Shown here one piece after another: positions 14,603 to 23,793 of a DNA stretch of 64,000 nucleotides (its first letter is position 1; each line of letters begins with the position of its first letter). The DNA lies in assembly GCA_049647585.1 (NCBI GenBank), contig JBARXY010000031.1, positions 1 through 64,000 of the forward strand. The letters are read 5' to 3'. Below the pieces are notes generated by a model that was not told the DNA's origin, searched no databases, and saw only the letters and a program-made list of their open reading frames with translations. The translations under genes were made by a program, and so were the position numbers. This stretch comes from JAGQSZ01 sp049647585. Lineage in GTDB: Bacteria > Actinomycetota > Acidimicrobiia > Acidimicrobiales > Microtrichaceae.

Positions 14603-17020
14603 CTAGTCCCGATCCGGGTCTTGCGATCTTTCTCGCTCGCCACCTGGGCCGAAGATCTCTTCGACCAACTCGGCCTCGGCGTAGACGGCCTGATCGCCAC
14701 CGAGTTCCTTGGCCTTCAGTAGTCCCGCATCGGCCACACGCAGAATCGACTCTCCGTCGCTTCCTGCGTTGGAGTCGGAGATGCCGAATGAACACGTGAA
14801 TTCGGGGAGCCGTGACGTCTTGACGGCGGTTGCCAGAGCCTGTCGCAGACGTCCGATCGCCTCCATCGACGTCTTCACGGACATGTTGGGATAGACGAGT
14901 ACGAACTCCTCTCCCCCGATCCGGGCGACGACATCGTTGCCACGGACGTTGTTCTTCAGAACATCCGAGAAGAGCTTCAGCGCTCTATCGCCAATCTCGT
15001 GGCCGTAGCTGTCGTTGAGTCTCTTGAACTTGTCGAGGTCGGCAAGAACCATGACGAACGGGGTGTCGCTCTCGATGAGCGACAGGACTTCGCTCTGGAG
15101 CATCCGTCGATTCGGAAGACCCGTCAGTCCGTCGGTCGACGCTTCCTTGCGTGAGCTTTCGAGGGCGCGAAGTGCACTGAGACGGTTTCCGAGTTGGACC
15201 GACAGAGTGACAAGCCGTGCCACGATCTCTTCGCCAGGAGGTCTGAACTCAGGGCCGATCATATGGAAGACGCCGACCGGTCGACCGCCGACCGAGATCG
15301 GAACACACACCGCTGAGCAGGGCCCGTCCGGTCGATCGCGGATCATCGGACACGCGTTGATCGAATTAGAGCTTCTGAAGACGCTCACCTGACCCCGACG
15401 CATTGCGATGCATGCAATATTTGCGTCTACAACCACACTGCCGGGTGTCGGAACGGTCGGATCGTTGGCGACGGAGCGGATCCGATTCGACCCACGATCC
15501 GAAATCAACAACTCAACCGGATGATGATCGTCATCGACCATACCCAGTGCCCGCTCGATAACCCTGTAGGCATCAAGTTCGTTCTGGGCCTCGTCTAGTG
15601 CTTCAAAAATCATGGTGCTGCGCTCGCCCCACTCCGCCCGGCTGCGCCAGCCCTCGAGTTCGAGCGAAATGGTGTCGAGGCTTTCGTCGATCGAAGCCGC
15701 CACACCCCCTAAACCGGCCAGTGAGGACGTACCTGACCGAGCCTCATCATCACCCTCGGCCACGCGCCTCACCGCTGTAGCAACAGCTACTGCGGGGGTA
15801 TCAAATCGGTCGGTCGCACGTTGCCTGGCCCTGGCCGTCATCACTCCGGCGCCGATCAGACCTGCGACGAATATCGACAACCCAACCAGGTTCCAGGACC
15901 TCGATGAAGACTTCAGGTCATCAAGCGATGACTTCAGCTCTGATGTGTAATCGTCCAGGTCTGCCTTGGCCGCCGCCCGCGCTGCAGACAGGGCCGATAG
16001 CTCGTTCGCGATTGACAGTGGACTTCCGCCGTCGCTTTGGACAGCCAGGACGGCGGAATCGACAAATGCCTCATGGCTCCGATCGGCTGCGCGAAGCAGG
16101 CGAGAGCCATCAACCGATCCGGGGAGCGGTCCGGGAGAGTTCCCAGTTGCCCTGCCTATCAATCTCGAGACCTCTGCCGGTGTCGCCACCTCCTGCCCCA
16201 CGCCTGAGGCGACAAGCCCCAACAACCCCGACCAGACGGCATCACGGTCTGCGGCGACGCTTCGTTCGTGGCTCAACGACGTCACGATTTCGTCCGCCGC
16301 CGCGTCCCGAGACTTGGCATAGGCCAAGGCGGCCGCTGCCACCAGCGAGCCCACAACGAGCACGACCAGCACGGGCGTGAACAGCCGTAGGACCGACCGG
16401 GTAACTGCACCGGGCTCGACCGGGTGTAACTGATGCCTTTGTGCTGTGACGGTTCGCTCCACGGGAGGTGCTACCGCGCCTGCGACAGGCGCTGACCCAT
16501 CGGGAAGTTCAGCGAGAGCAGGCTGCTCGTCGGCGGCAGGTTCAGCGGCGGGTCTGACCTCGCCAGCACTTGCCGACTCGTCGGCGAGAGACTCAACAGC
16601 TGGACCGGTCTCTCCAGCACTTGCCGAGTCGGCCGCGGGAGGCTCAGCAGGGTCAACGGCTGTTGTTTCGATTACCTGTCCACCAAAGGGAGTTTCGATT
16701 ACCTGTCCACCAAAGGGAGGAGGTCGCGGTGTGGACGTATCAGCGGGATGGGCGCTATCGCCACGGGCCCGATCCGCTGGCTCGTGACCCGGGGTCTCGC
16801 TGACCCTGGGAGGAGCAAATGGATTGGTGCGCAGATCGATTTCCGTGTCGTCGGAGTCTTCAGAGCTCTGGTCCTTTCGGACCTGACCTGCGGCCGCGTG
16901 ACCGTTGTCGGCGCCGAGCCCGAAGGACCCGTGCCCAGTACGCACTTCGTTGACCGACGCAGTGTCGACGTCAGCTTCGTCCGGCTCACTCTCGGATGAC
17001 AATGGACCGATCTTGGTCAT
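14603..17020 (-). CDS. Membrane diguanylate cyclase with GAF and GGDEF domains
   Basis: An 805-residue enzyme predicted to make cyclic di-GMP. Residues 1-210 are acidic, Pro/Ala-rich and probably disordered. Then come TM1 (about 213-235), an extracytoplasmic helical sensor of roughly 150 residues, TM2 (LVGLSIFVAGLIGAGVMTA), a GAF-like domain (CIAMRRGQVSVFRSS, GPCSAVCVPISVGGRPVGVFHM) and a C-terminal GGDEF domain. The active loop is GGEEF, and RGND five residues before it fits the inhibitory RxxD I-site, so the cyclase should be active and product-inhibited. The disordered tail holds a perfect 27-bp tandem duplication. Confidence 0.92.
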   Translation of the reverse strand: MTKIGPLSSESEPDEADVDTASVNEVRTGHGSFGLGADNGHAAAGQVRKDQSSEDSDDTEIDLRTNPFAPPRVSETPGHEPADRARGDSAHPADTSTPRPPPFGGQVIETPFGGQVIETTAVDPAEPPAADSASAGETGPAVESLADESASAGEVRPAAEPAADEQPALAELPDGSAPVAGAVAPPVERTVTAQRHQLHPVEPGAVTRSVLRLFTPVLVVLVVGSLVAAAALAYAKSRDAAADEIVTSLSHERSVAADRDAVWSGLLGLVASGVGQEVATPAEVSRLIGRATGNSPGPLPGSVDGSRLLRAADRSHEAFVDSAVLAVQSDGGSPLSIANELSALSAARAAAKADLDDYTSELKSSLDDLKSSSRSWNLVGLSIFVAGLIGAGVMTARARQRATDRFDTPAVAVATAVRRVAEGDDEARSGTSSLAGLGGVAASIDESLDTISLELEGWRSRAEWGERSTMIFEALDEAQNELDAYRVIERALGMVDDDHHPVELLISDRGSNRIRSVANDPTVPTPGSVVVDANIACIAMRRGQVSVFRSSNSINACPMIRDRPDGPCSAVCVPISVGGRPVGVFHMIGPEFRPPGEEIVARLVTLSVQLGNRLSALRALESSRKEASTDGLTGLPNRRMLQSEVLSLIESDTPFVMVLADLDKFKRLNDSYGHEIGDRALKLFSDVLKNNVRGNDVVARIGGEEFVLVYPNMSVKTSMEAIGRLRQALATAVKTSRLPEFTCSFGISDSNAGSDGESILRVADAGLLKAKELGGDQAVYAEAELVEEIFGPGGERERSQDPDRD
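16665..16718 (-). repeat. 27-bp perfect tandem duplication inside the diguanylate cyclase gene
   Basis: Two identical 27-bp units (16665-16691, 16692-16718) encode PFGGQVIET twice in the disordered N-terminal tail. The repeat keeps the reading frame. Confidence 0.9.
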
Positions 17021-17400
17021 TTAGACGTTCTGCTCCCCAGCATGAGCGCGAGGGTAACAACCCATCAGGACGGGGCAATGCTTTGAGCTGGATCAGGAAC
17101 TTCTGCTCATCGAACAATCGTTGCACAATTCGTATTCTCCTACTGTGAGTGCAGAGAGAATCACTCAGCGTGAGAGTTGACCAGCAATAGTTCCCAATTT
17201 CTGACTTCTGCTTGCAGTCCTGTCAGACGGGAACTACCAAGTGGTAGTTGCATCTAGCGGACAGTTCCGTTCGATGCAGGGGCGGAACGGTTCGGTTCAA
17301 CGGCTCTGGACCCATGCCTGCTTTACACCGACAGGCCATTCTGTGAATTGGGACTCCCTACGGCGTCCCAGGCGAGACACACAACAAGGGAGAAATCCGA
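17021..17400. promoter_or_regulatory. 380-bp divergent intergenic region with 18-bp palindrome
   Basis: No convincing gene is present. AACTACC-AAGT-GGTAGTT (17232-17249) is a perfect inverted repeat 152 bp before the secreted-protein start. It may be an operator or a short leader hairpin. The region must also hold the promoter of the diguanylate cyclase gene. No recognised riboswitch could be supported. Confidence 0.45.
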
Positions 17401-19250
17401 TGAAAGATCGACCCGTACGGCGTCACCATCGGCGCAAAACAGCGGGAGCGGTACTGACGGCCACGGCTGTTCTCGCAGCGCTTCTGGTGGGCATCACGAC
17501 CGGCGTCAGTTCTGCAGCGCCGGTATCGAGCGAGGTGCCTGCGGTCTGTAGTGGGGCTGACAAGGATTCCCTCTCGACGCTGGCTCTCGCCAAGGCCCTG
17601 ATTGGCTCCGACACAATCGCAGTCAAGCTCCTGGCCAACTCAGCAGGCGACATTCCAGCCAACGCCGGCATCGATGAAGACATCAACGCTGCCTTCAACT
17701 GGAAGGGCACCCTCGACCAGAAGCTGATCGACAAAGCCGCCGAACTGAGCCTCGCCCTCAACATCACCAACATCAAGACACAGATGCTGGTCAAGGGCCC
17801 ATCCAGTGTGGATTCATTCTCTTCCACTGGCCCCAACACCAAGGTCGCTCCGGTCAAGGGCCAGCCATCGGTCCTGAACCTGGGCAACATCGGCGGACCG
17901 ATCAAGACCACTGCCGGCGGCATCATCACCTACCGCGTCGGAGCGGTCAGCCTGACTGCTTCGCTGTCCCTCAAGGGCCAGAACTTCGTGATCAACATGA
18001 AGTGTGCAACTGTTGGCAGCAACCTGATCGCCAAGACGGCGGTCAAGGACCCCGATGCACCGACCTTCACTCCTGACATCGTCAAGCTCCAGGCCGAGGC
18101 CGGAGAGACCGTCTCGATCGATCTACTCAACGGAGTGATCTCTCCCGGCAAGACGCCACTGATCTCCGACAGCCTCAAGATTGTCGAGAATCCCGCTGGT
18201 GGCTCTGCCAGCATCAGCAACGGCGTCTTCAGCTTCACCGCTCCGTCGGCTCCCGGCACATACTCCACGACCGTAGAGATCTGCGGCGAGCCCAAGGCTG
18301 ACTCCGGCATCCCTGGCGTCAGCGAAGTGCAGAAGATCCAACTCGGAACCAACTGGTCGGCTGACGGCATCTTGGCTCCCAGGCCGGTCGCCTTCACCCT
18401 CAAGTACGGCGATCAGGAAACTGCACTCATCTGGACCGCAGAGCACAACCTGCTCCCGGGTCTAGTCAACATGCCCCTCGCCGACGGATCGCCGACCCCT
18501 GCCAGCTGGGCACCAGCCGATGGACCCGGCCTGATCAATGCCTATGCCCTCCAGACCCATTACAAGCCCATCTCCGCAGCGGGAGTGCAGGCAGCGCTCG
18601 AGGCGCTCCCGGGTCTCGGTGCGGGCAACGTCGAGGTCACCGACCTCAAGGAGAACCCCGCAAACCCGAACCTGGTCACCGGCTTCGGAATCACTTTCAA
18701 GGGCGACCTCGCTGAACAGGATGTTCCCGAGATCGGTCTGGGCCAGTGGTACTCCGTACCGCCGCAGGAAGTTCTCGACCGCATTGGTGAGGCAGTCGCC
18801 AACATCGCCGGCGGTGCCGGCGAAGAAGGCCCGGCCGATCCGAATGCGTTCAACTTCAACACTGCCGCAGGTATCACCGATACCGACACGGCAGATCAGA
18901 AAATCGCCAAGGCTGACAAGTACATCGGCGACAGGATCGTCCAGTCGATCACCGGTGGTCCTGCGGTGAGCCAGGACGAGTGGGACGGTTGGGTGCAGAT
19001 CCGACTGATCGACCCGATCATGGACGCCGTTCCGGCCATCATCGCCTGGCTCACATCGCTGTTCCCCGAGAAGATCATCGTCTCGACCGAAACAGCTGGT
19101 GAAGCACCTACTCCTCCACAGGATCTGTGCGCACAGGCCATCATCGATGTGACCGTCTCCGGTCCCGCTGTCGAAGTCGGTGGAGAGACCCTCTTGCCGC
19201 CGGGTGGACCGCTTGCGAACGAGCCCAAGGGAATCTCGCTGGCTGGCTGA
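17401..19250 (+). CDS. Large secreted protein of unknown function
   Basis: A 616-residue protein with a twin-basic start (MKDRPVRRHHRRKTAGAV) and a signal segment ending VSSAAPVSS. The ATG has GGGAGAAA upstream. The mature part is Thr/Ser/Gly-rich, with beta-type segments (FSFTAPSAPGTYSTTVEICG) that look Ig-like, a helical portion (AGITDTDTADQKIAKADKYIGDRIV) and a hydrophobic patch (AIIAWLTSLFP). It ends LLPPGGPLANEPKGISLAG with no cell-wall anchor. A strong terminator follows. No family is recognised; it is probably an abundant envelope or extracellular protein. Confidence 0.75.
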
Positions 19251-19287
19251 TTGACACTGCCGTCTGACGGCAACACCGATTGCAGTG

Positions 19288-19315
19288 AAGGGGATGCGAG
19301 AAATCGCATCCCCTT
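19288..19315 (+). terminator. Strong hairpin terminator after the secreted-protein gene
   Basis: A perfect 12-bp stem (AAGGGGATGCGA with its complement) closes on a GAAA tetraloop, 37 bp after the stop. There is only a weak T tract. Confidence 0.85.
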
Positions 19316-19380
19316 CTCGCGTCCGGGCCACCGGTCCTGTCACAGTTATGAGTGTCACAGGCCATAGGCACTATGGAGAC

Positions 19381-19872
19381 ATGAAGAAACGCATGTTCGA
19401 TACAGCGCCCGTTCGCCCGCACTCGGTAAAGGTTGCCCCGGTACGTCACCGACACAGGCGCGACGTCACACGCTGGGCGGTTGAGCGTGGCTACCCAATC
19501 AGTCGTGATGCTCTCGCCGCAATAGTTGCAACCCGCGTCATTCTGGTCGACGGCTCAATCTCGACGCGTTGGTCCGTCGATGAGGTCGACTCCCAACTCA
19601 TGTGGGGTATAGCCAACTGGTGCCGCGCCCGCGGGGCGTCGATACCGGTCGGACTTGCCGCGACTCTCGACACCTACCTCAGGTACCTGTGCGCCAACAA
19701 TCTGCTCGATTCGGCCTCTGATCCACTCAACCAGCTTCGTCGGGCCATCGCAGAGAACGGCGCCGAACTGCAAGCGGCTGCCGCGGCCGACGAAGGGCGA
19801 GGCGCTAACTCGGCGGCCCATCCGTCCCGTTCGCCGCGTCCACGACTCGCCCCTGTGCTGCCCATCGGTTGA
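19381..19872 (+). CDS. Hypothetical protein, 163 aa
   Basis: It starts MKKRMFDTAPVRPHSVKVAPVRH. The centre (DVTRWAVERGYPISRDALAAIVATRVILVDGSISTRWSVDEVDSQLMWGIANWC) looks like a compact helical domain, followed by a probably disordered Pro/Arg tail. It is basic and could bind nucleic acid. Nothing in the neighbourhood fixes a role. The next gene is convergent. Confidence 0.55.
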   Translation: MKKRMFDTAPVRPHSVKVAPVRHRHRRDVTRWAVERGYPISRDALAAIVATRVILVDGSISTRWSVDEVDSQLMWGIANWCRARGASIPVGLAATLDTYLRYLCANNLLDSASDPLNQLRRAIAENGAELQAAAAADEGRGANSAAHPSRSPRPRLAPVLPIG

Positions 19873-19906
19873 TCGATCGCTGGCGGCCGGTCGACCGACC
19901 TTCGGA

Positions 19907-20920
19907 CTACGACTCCAATCCGAAGAACTTGAGGAGTTCGCTCAGCCCGTCGTAGCTACCCATCTTGGGCCACTCGTGTCCAAGCCCCGGTAGTCGCACC
20001 AGGCTGACCGATGTTCCCGAATCACAGCCCTTCCAATCAAAACGCTGATCGCCAGAGGAACCGGTGCGTGATGTCGGCTTACGGTCACAACCGTCTGCTG
20101 CTGCCCACGCGGCGACAGTGTCGGGAACGGACGGGAGCGGGGCTGAGGACAAGATCTGTCCCAGACCCACACCACCGTTGTAGGGGACCACCGGGTCCGG
20201 GTCCGAGTGTTGGTGAAACAGTGAGATCGGTTGCGAGGGCTTACATCCGAGAACGTTCGATCCACCGATCGGGGCGACTGCGGTGTACACGCCGGGTCGC
20301 GCACAAACGACCGCGTAGGCCATCAGTGCTCCAGCAGAGAAGCCGGTTACGTACAGTTGATCCGCGTCGACCTCTGGCAGGGCCTTCACCTGGCTCATCA
20401 CCTGATCGATGAAGCCCAGGTCGTCGATCCCCAGCAGGTTCGAGGGCGGGCAGCATGGGCCCAGGTTCCACGAGTTCGCGAAACCCTGGGGAAAGACCGC
20501 CACGAAACGGTCTTGGGCGACCGCACCCTTCCAGTCCGCTGTGTCGATCATCTGGGTGCGATCGACACCGAGGCCGTGCAGAACCAGGACGACCGGTAGT
20601 CGTTCGCCGGCGGCTACATCCTCGGGCACGACCGTCAGGTACTCGCGTGCCACCAAACCCATCTGGATGACGTTGTCGCGGACAACTGCCGGCTCGGTCG
20701 ATTTCTCGGGCCGGTCGGATCCGGACGGCTGGTTCGGCTCCGACGGGTCACTCGTCGGCCCGGGCAAAGGCTGCTGAACACCCGGTCGACGATTCGAGTC
20801 GGCCCGTGAGGTTGAACCGTTGCCATTCCCGTTGGCCACAAGAACGAGGACCAGTGCCAGGCCGAGCGCGACACAGGCGACAATCAGCGCTCCGACGATC
20901 AGTTTCGTCCTTGTCACCAA
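19907..20920 (-). CDS. PHB-depolymerase/LpqC-family exported esterase
   Basis: A 337-residue protein anchored or exported by an N-terminal hydrophobic segment (LIVGALIVACVALGLALVLVLVA) and joined by a Pro/Ser-rich linker to an alpha/beta-hydrolase domain. Visible marks are LPVVLVLHGLGVDRTQM (oxyanion HG), YVTGFSAGALMAYAV (nucleophile Ser), HQHSDPDPVVPYNGG (Asp) and LPGLGHEWPKM (His). This matches esterases of the polyhydroxybutyrate-depolymerase/feruloyl-esterase family. The substrate is unknown. It diverges from fadE30, with the palindromic operator lying nearer to fadE30. Confidence 0.85.
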   Translation of the reverse strand: MVTRTKLIVGALIVACVALGLALVLVLVANGNGNGSTSRADSNRRPGVQQPLPGPTSDPSEPNQPSGSDRPEKSTEPAVVRDNVIQMGLVAREYLTVVPEDVAAGERLPVVLVLHGLGVDRTQMIDTADWKGAVAQDRFVAVFPQGFANSWNLGPCCPPSNLLGIDDLGFIDQVMSQVKALPEVDADQLYVTGFSAGALMAYAVVCARPGVYTAVAPIGGSNVLGCKPSQPISLFHQHSDPDPVVPYNGGVGLGQILSSAPLPSVPDTVAAWAAADGCDRKPTSRTGSSGDQRFDWKGCDSGTSVSLVRLPGLGHEWPKMGSYDGLSELLKFFGLES

Positions 20921-21046
20921 CGTCCTCCAGATTCGTAACGACGCGTCTCCGAGTCAGGCTGACCGGAACGCACAGGACCGTGGCGTCTGGTCGCACCCGG
21001 TCTCGGGTCAGCGCGCAAGTGTAGGGCCGACCCTCGGGATCAGTTT

Positions 21047-21061
21047 CTGACGCCCCGTCAG
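21047..21061. promoter_or_regulatory. Palindromic operator CTGACG-N3-CGTCAG upstream of fadE30
   Basis: CTGACGCCCCGTCAG, preceded by TTT, lies 21 bp before the fadE30 start. An almost identical 15-mer is upstream of ipdA (62697-62711) and a one-mismatch copy is in the SDR/LLM promoter (28377-28391). The form suits a TetR-family dimer. Confidence 0.75.
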
Positions 21062-21082
21062 TTCCCTGTAGCTTGACCGGCG

Positions 21083-22330
21083 ATGAGCGACGAATCCGAC
21101 CCGGGCCAACGCCCCGTAAAGCCGGCAACCAGACCGTCTGTTCCAACCTCGGAATTGGAGTTCCGCGGTGTGGTCCGCCAGTGGATGGCAGAGCACCTCA
21201 TTGGAGAGTTCGAAAAGCTCCGCTTCCGCGGTGGGCCCGGGGACGAGCACGCATTTGTCGCGGAGCGGATGGAGTGGGAGCGGGAACTCGCTTCCGGCGG
21301 GTGGACCGGGGTCGGCTGGCCCGTCGAACACGGGGGTCTCGGACTTCCGATCAACCTCGAGGTGGCCTTCCACGAGGAGTACTCGGCCGCCGGAGGTCCG
21401 GGACGGGCAGGACTCATCGGCGAAGGACTACTCGGCCCGACGCTCATCCATTTCTCGTCCCCCCAGATCCAGCAGCGGTTCCTTCCGGGGATACTTGCGG
21501 GCACGGAGTTCTGGTGCCAGGGATATTCGGAGCCGAACGCCGGGTCTGACCTGGCCAACGTAAAGACCCGCGCGCGGATAGAGGGTGACGAGTGGGTCAT
21601 CGACGGTCAGAAGGTCTGGACATCGCTGGCCCAATGGTCCGACTGGTGCTTCGTGGTGTGCCGCACCGAGGAAGGGTCGCAGCGGCACAAGGGCCTCTCC
21701 TATCTGCTGGTCCCAATGGATCAGCCAGGAATCGAAATACGCCCGATTCGTCAGATCACCGGAACCGCCGAGTTCAACGAGGTCTTCTTCGACGGAGCAC
21801 GCACATCAGTCGACCTTTGCGTCGGGGAACCGGGCGAGGGATGGAAGGTTGCCATGGGCACCCTTGCCTTCGAGCGCGGTGTGCTCACCCTGGGCCAGCA
21901 GATGGCCTTCCACCGCGAGTTGACTGAGATCACCGACAACGCCAAGGACCGTGGCCTGACCCGCGATCCAATTGTCCGCCAGCGACTCGCATCCATGTGG
22001 TCACGATTGAGGATCATGCGCTGGAACGCCCTGCGCGCACTGCGGGTCGACGAGACTGTCGCCCTTCCCCGCGAAGCCATGATCAACAAGCTGTACTGGG
22101 CGAACCTGCACCGGGACATGGGCGAGTTGGCGATGGACGTCCTGGGTGCCGGGGCGATGCTCACCAGATATTCGGCCGCAGATGAAGGCGACGCCGGTGA
22201 ACTGGAGATGGGCCCGTCGCACAAGCTGTTCTTCTTCAGCCGGTCCGACACGATCTACGGCGGTTCCGACGAGATCCAACGCAATGTCATCGGTGAACGA
22301 GCCCTCGGCCTGCCCCGAGAGCCCCGATAG
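21083..22330 (+). CDS. fadE30: Acyl-CoA dehydrogenase, FadE30-like (HIP degradation)
   Basis: A 415-residue flavin acyl-CoA dehydrogenase. Family marks are EFWCQGYSEPNAGSDLANVKT, WVIDGQKVWTSLAQWSDWCFV and the C-terminal DTIYGGSDEIQRNVIGERALGLPREP. The segment QITGTAEFNEVFFDGARTSVDLCVG and the following FERGVLTLGQQ closely resemble what I recall of mycobacterial FadE30, which desaturates a ring-opened steroid indanone CoA thioester. The next gene is the ipdF homologue, the same neighbour as in mycobacteria. It leads a three-gene unit and has the shared palindrome at its promoter. Confidence 0.85.
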   Translation: MSDESDPGQRPVKPATRPSVPTSELEFRGVVRQWMAEHLIGEFEKLRFRGGPGDEHAFVAERMEWERELASGGWTGVGWPVEHGGLGLPINLEVAFHEEYSAAGGPGRAGLIGEGLLGPTLIHFSSPQIQQRFLPGILAGTEFWCQGYSEPNAGSDLANVKTRARIEGDEWVIDGQKVWTSLAQWSDWCFVVCRTEEGSQRHKGLSYLLVPMDQPGIEIRPIRQITGTAEFNEVFFDGARTSVDLCVGEPGEGWKVAMGTLAFERGVLTLGQQMAFHRELTEITDNAKDRGLTRDPIVRQRLASMWSRLRIMRWNALRALRVDETVALPREAMINKLYWANLHRDMGELAMDVLGAGAMLTRYSAADEGDAGELEMGPSHKLFFFSRSDTIYGGSDEIQRNVIGERALGLPREPR

Positions 22331-22353
22331 ATCCACTACAACGAGGAACCAAG

Positions 22354-23151
22354 ATGAGCCCAGAGAAGACGAGCCCCGAATCGCCGATCGAGCCGACAGG
22401 TCACGGACTCCTGGCAGACAGGACCGTCGTCATTACCGCAGCGGCGGGAAGTGGCATCGGAGGGTCCCTGGCCAGGCGTTGCATGCTGGAAGGCGCACGC
22501 ATCGTGATCTCCGACGCCCACGAGCGCCGGCTGGGAGAGACCGCCGATGCACTGGCTTCGGAGTTCGGTACCCGTCCTGCGACGTTCCGTTGCGACGTGA
22601 CCAACGAGGACGACGTGCAGGCCCTCGTTGATGGCGCCATTGCCGACCTCGGTGGCATCGACGTCTGGATGAACAACGCCGGTCTCGGTGGAAACGGTCT
22701 GATCACCGAGATCACAGACGAGCAGTGGTCCAAGGTCATCGACGTGACTCTCACCGGCACGTTCCGTTGTCTCAGAGCGGTCCTCCCCCACATGTATGAA
22801 CGGCGGAGCGGTGTGATCGTCAACAACGCCTCGGTGCTCGGCTGGAGAGCTCAGGAGAAGCAGGCGCACTACGCAGCAGCGAAGGCCGGAGTGATGGCGT
22901 TGACCCGCTCCGCCGCGGTCGAGGCGGCCGAGTTCAACGTGCGCATCAACGCCGTTGCCCCGAGCCTGGCTATGCACCCGAACCTTGCGAAGGTCACTCC
23001 TCCCGGACTTCTCGAGGAGCTCGTCGCCAAGGAGGCATTCGGTCGGGCTGCCGAGCCGTGGGAGGTGGCCAATGTCATGGTTTTCCTCGCAAGTGAACTG
23101 TCGACCTACCTCACCGGTGAGGTCATCTCGGTGTCGAGCCAGCACGCATGA
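22354..23151 (+). CDS. ipdF: Short-chain dehydrogenase, IpdF-like
   Basis: A 265-residue SDR with the nucleotide motif VVITAAAGSGIGG, NNAGLGG, and the catalytic NNASVLGWRA...HYAAAKAGV (Ser, Tyr, Lys). ISDAHERRLGETADAL, RSAAVEAAEFNVRINAVAPSLAMHP, AFGRAAEPWEVANVMVFLASELSTYLTGEVIS and the terminal VSSQHA are characteristic of the mycobacterial Rv3559c/IpdF family, which oxidises a 5-hydroxy group of a HIC-CoA intermediate in steroid ring C/D breakdown. It follows fadE30 by 23 bp and overlaps the MaoC gene by four bases. Confidence 0.85.
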   Translation: MSPEKTSPESPIEPTGHGLLADRTVVITAAAGSGIGGSLARRCMLEGARIVISDAHERRLGETADALASEFGTRPATFRCDVTNEDDVQALVDGAIADLGGIDVWMNNAGLGGNGLITEITDEQWSKVIDVTLTGTFRCLRAVLPHMYERRSGVIVNNASVLGWRAQEKQAHYAAAKAGVMALTRSAAVEAAEFNVRINAVAPSLAMHPNLAKVTPPGLLEELVAKEAFGRAAEPWEVANVMVFLASELSTYLTGEVISVSSQHA

Positions 23152-23606
23152 CCACCACCGTTTCCTCCCCGAGTGAGCTGCTCGCACTCGTCGGCCAGGA
23201 TCTTGGCCACACCTCCTGGTCGCCGGTCACCCAGGACCAGGTCAACCTGTTCGCAGAGGCGACAGGTGACCACCAATGGATCCACGTCGACGTTGAACGT
23301 GCCAAGGCTGAGTCCCCTTTCGGCGGTCCGATCGCACACGGCTATCTGACGCTGTCACTGGTCAACAAGTTCCTACCCGACCTGCTGGACGTGCAGGGCG
23401 CGTCAATGGGCGTGAACGTCGGACTCGACAAGGTCCGTTTCCCTTCACCGGTGCCGACCGGGTCGCGGCTGCGTGGCCACGGAGAGGTCGTTTCGGTCGA
23501 AGAGGCAAAGGGCGGGTTCCAGATCACAGTCCGAGTCACCATCGAGGTCGATGGCTCGGACAAACCATGCTGTGTGGCGGACACGGTCAGCCGCTTCTTC
23601 CCCTGA
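23148..23606 (+). CDS. MaoC-like (R)-enoyl-CoA hydratase, HtdZ/Rv0130-like
   Basis: A 152-residue single hot-dog hydratase. The hydratase-2 motif ATGDHQWIHVDVERA supplies the catalytic Asp and His. FGGPIAHGYLTLSLV and VNVGLDKVRFPSPVPTGSRLRG follow the pattern of mycobacterial HtdZ. It hydrates a 2-enoyl-CoA and is coupled to ipdF by an ATGA overlap, so it probably serves the same pathway. The exact substrate cannot be told. Confidence 0.88.
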   Translation: MTTTVSSPSELLALVGQDLGHTSWSPVTQDQVNLFAEATGDHQWIHVDVERAKAESPFGGPIAHGYLTLSLVNKFLPDLLDVQGASMGVNVGLDKVRFPSPVPTGSRLRGHGEVVSVEEAKGGFQITVRVTIEVDGSDKPCCVADTVSRFFP

Positions 23607-23717
23607 CCGAACCGAGCTCTCAGCCAGGCTCGGTTGATCACCTCGTCCGAGTGGTCGCCGCGCCGGGTAGGGCCCTGAATCGGAGCAGTGGGCACGGGCT
23701 CCGGTTGGCTACCGGCG

Positions 23718-23733
23718 GTTACCGGTCGGTAAC
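23718..23733. promoter_or_regulatory. Palindrome GTTACC-N4-GGTAAC upstream of thiolase gene
   Basis: A perfect 6-bp inverted repeat with a 4-bp centre lies 60 bp before the thiolase start, in the 187-bp gap after the MaoC gene. It is unlike the CTGACG operator and may mark separate control of the thiolase. Confidence 0.45.
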
Positions 23734-23793
23734 ATTGGTCTCTGGCCGACGAGCGTCGGTCATTACCTCTCAAGTTTCCTCAGGGGGAGCCAA

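Noticed and set aside
17021..17400. Cyclic di-GMP riboswitch upstream of the secreted protein
   Set aside because: The neighbouring GGDEF gene makes it tempting, but no GEMM-type conserved core could be found in the leader.
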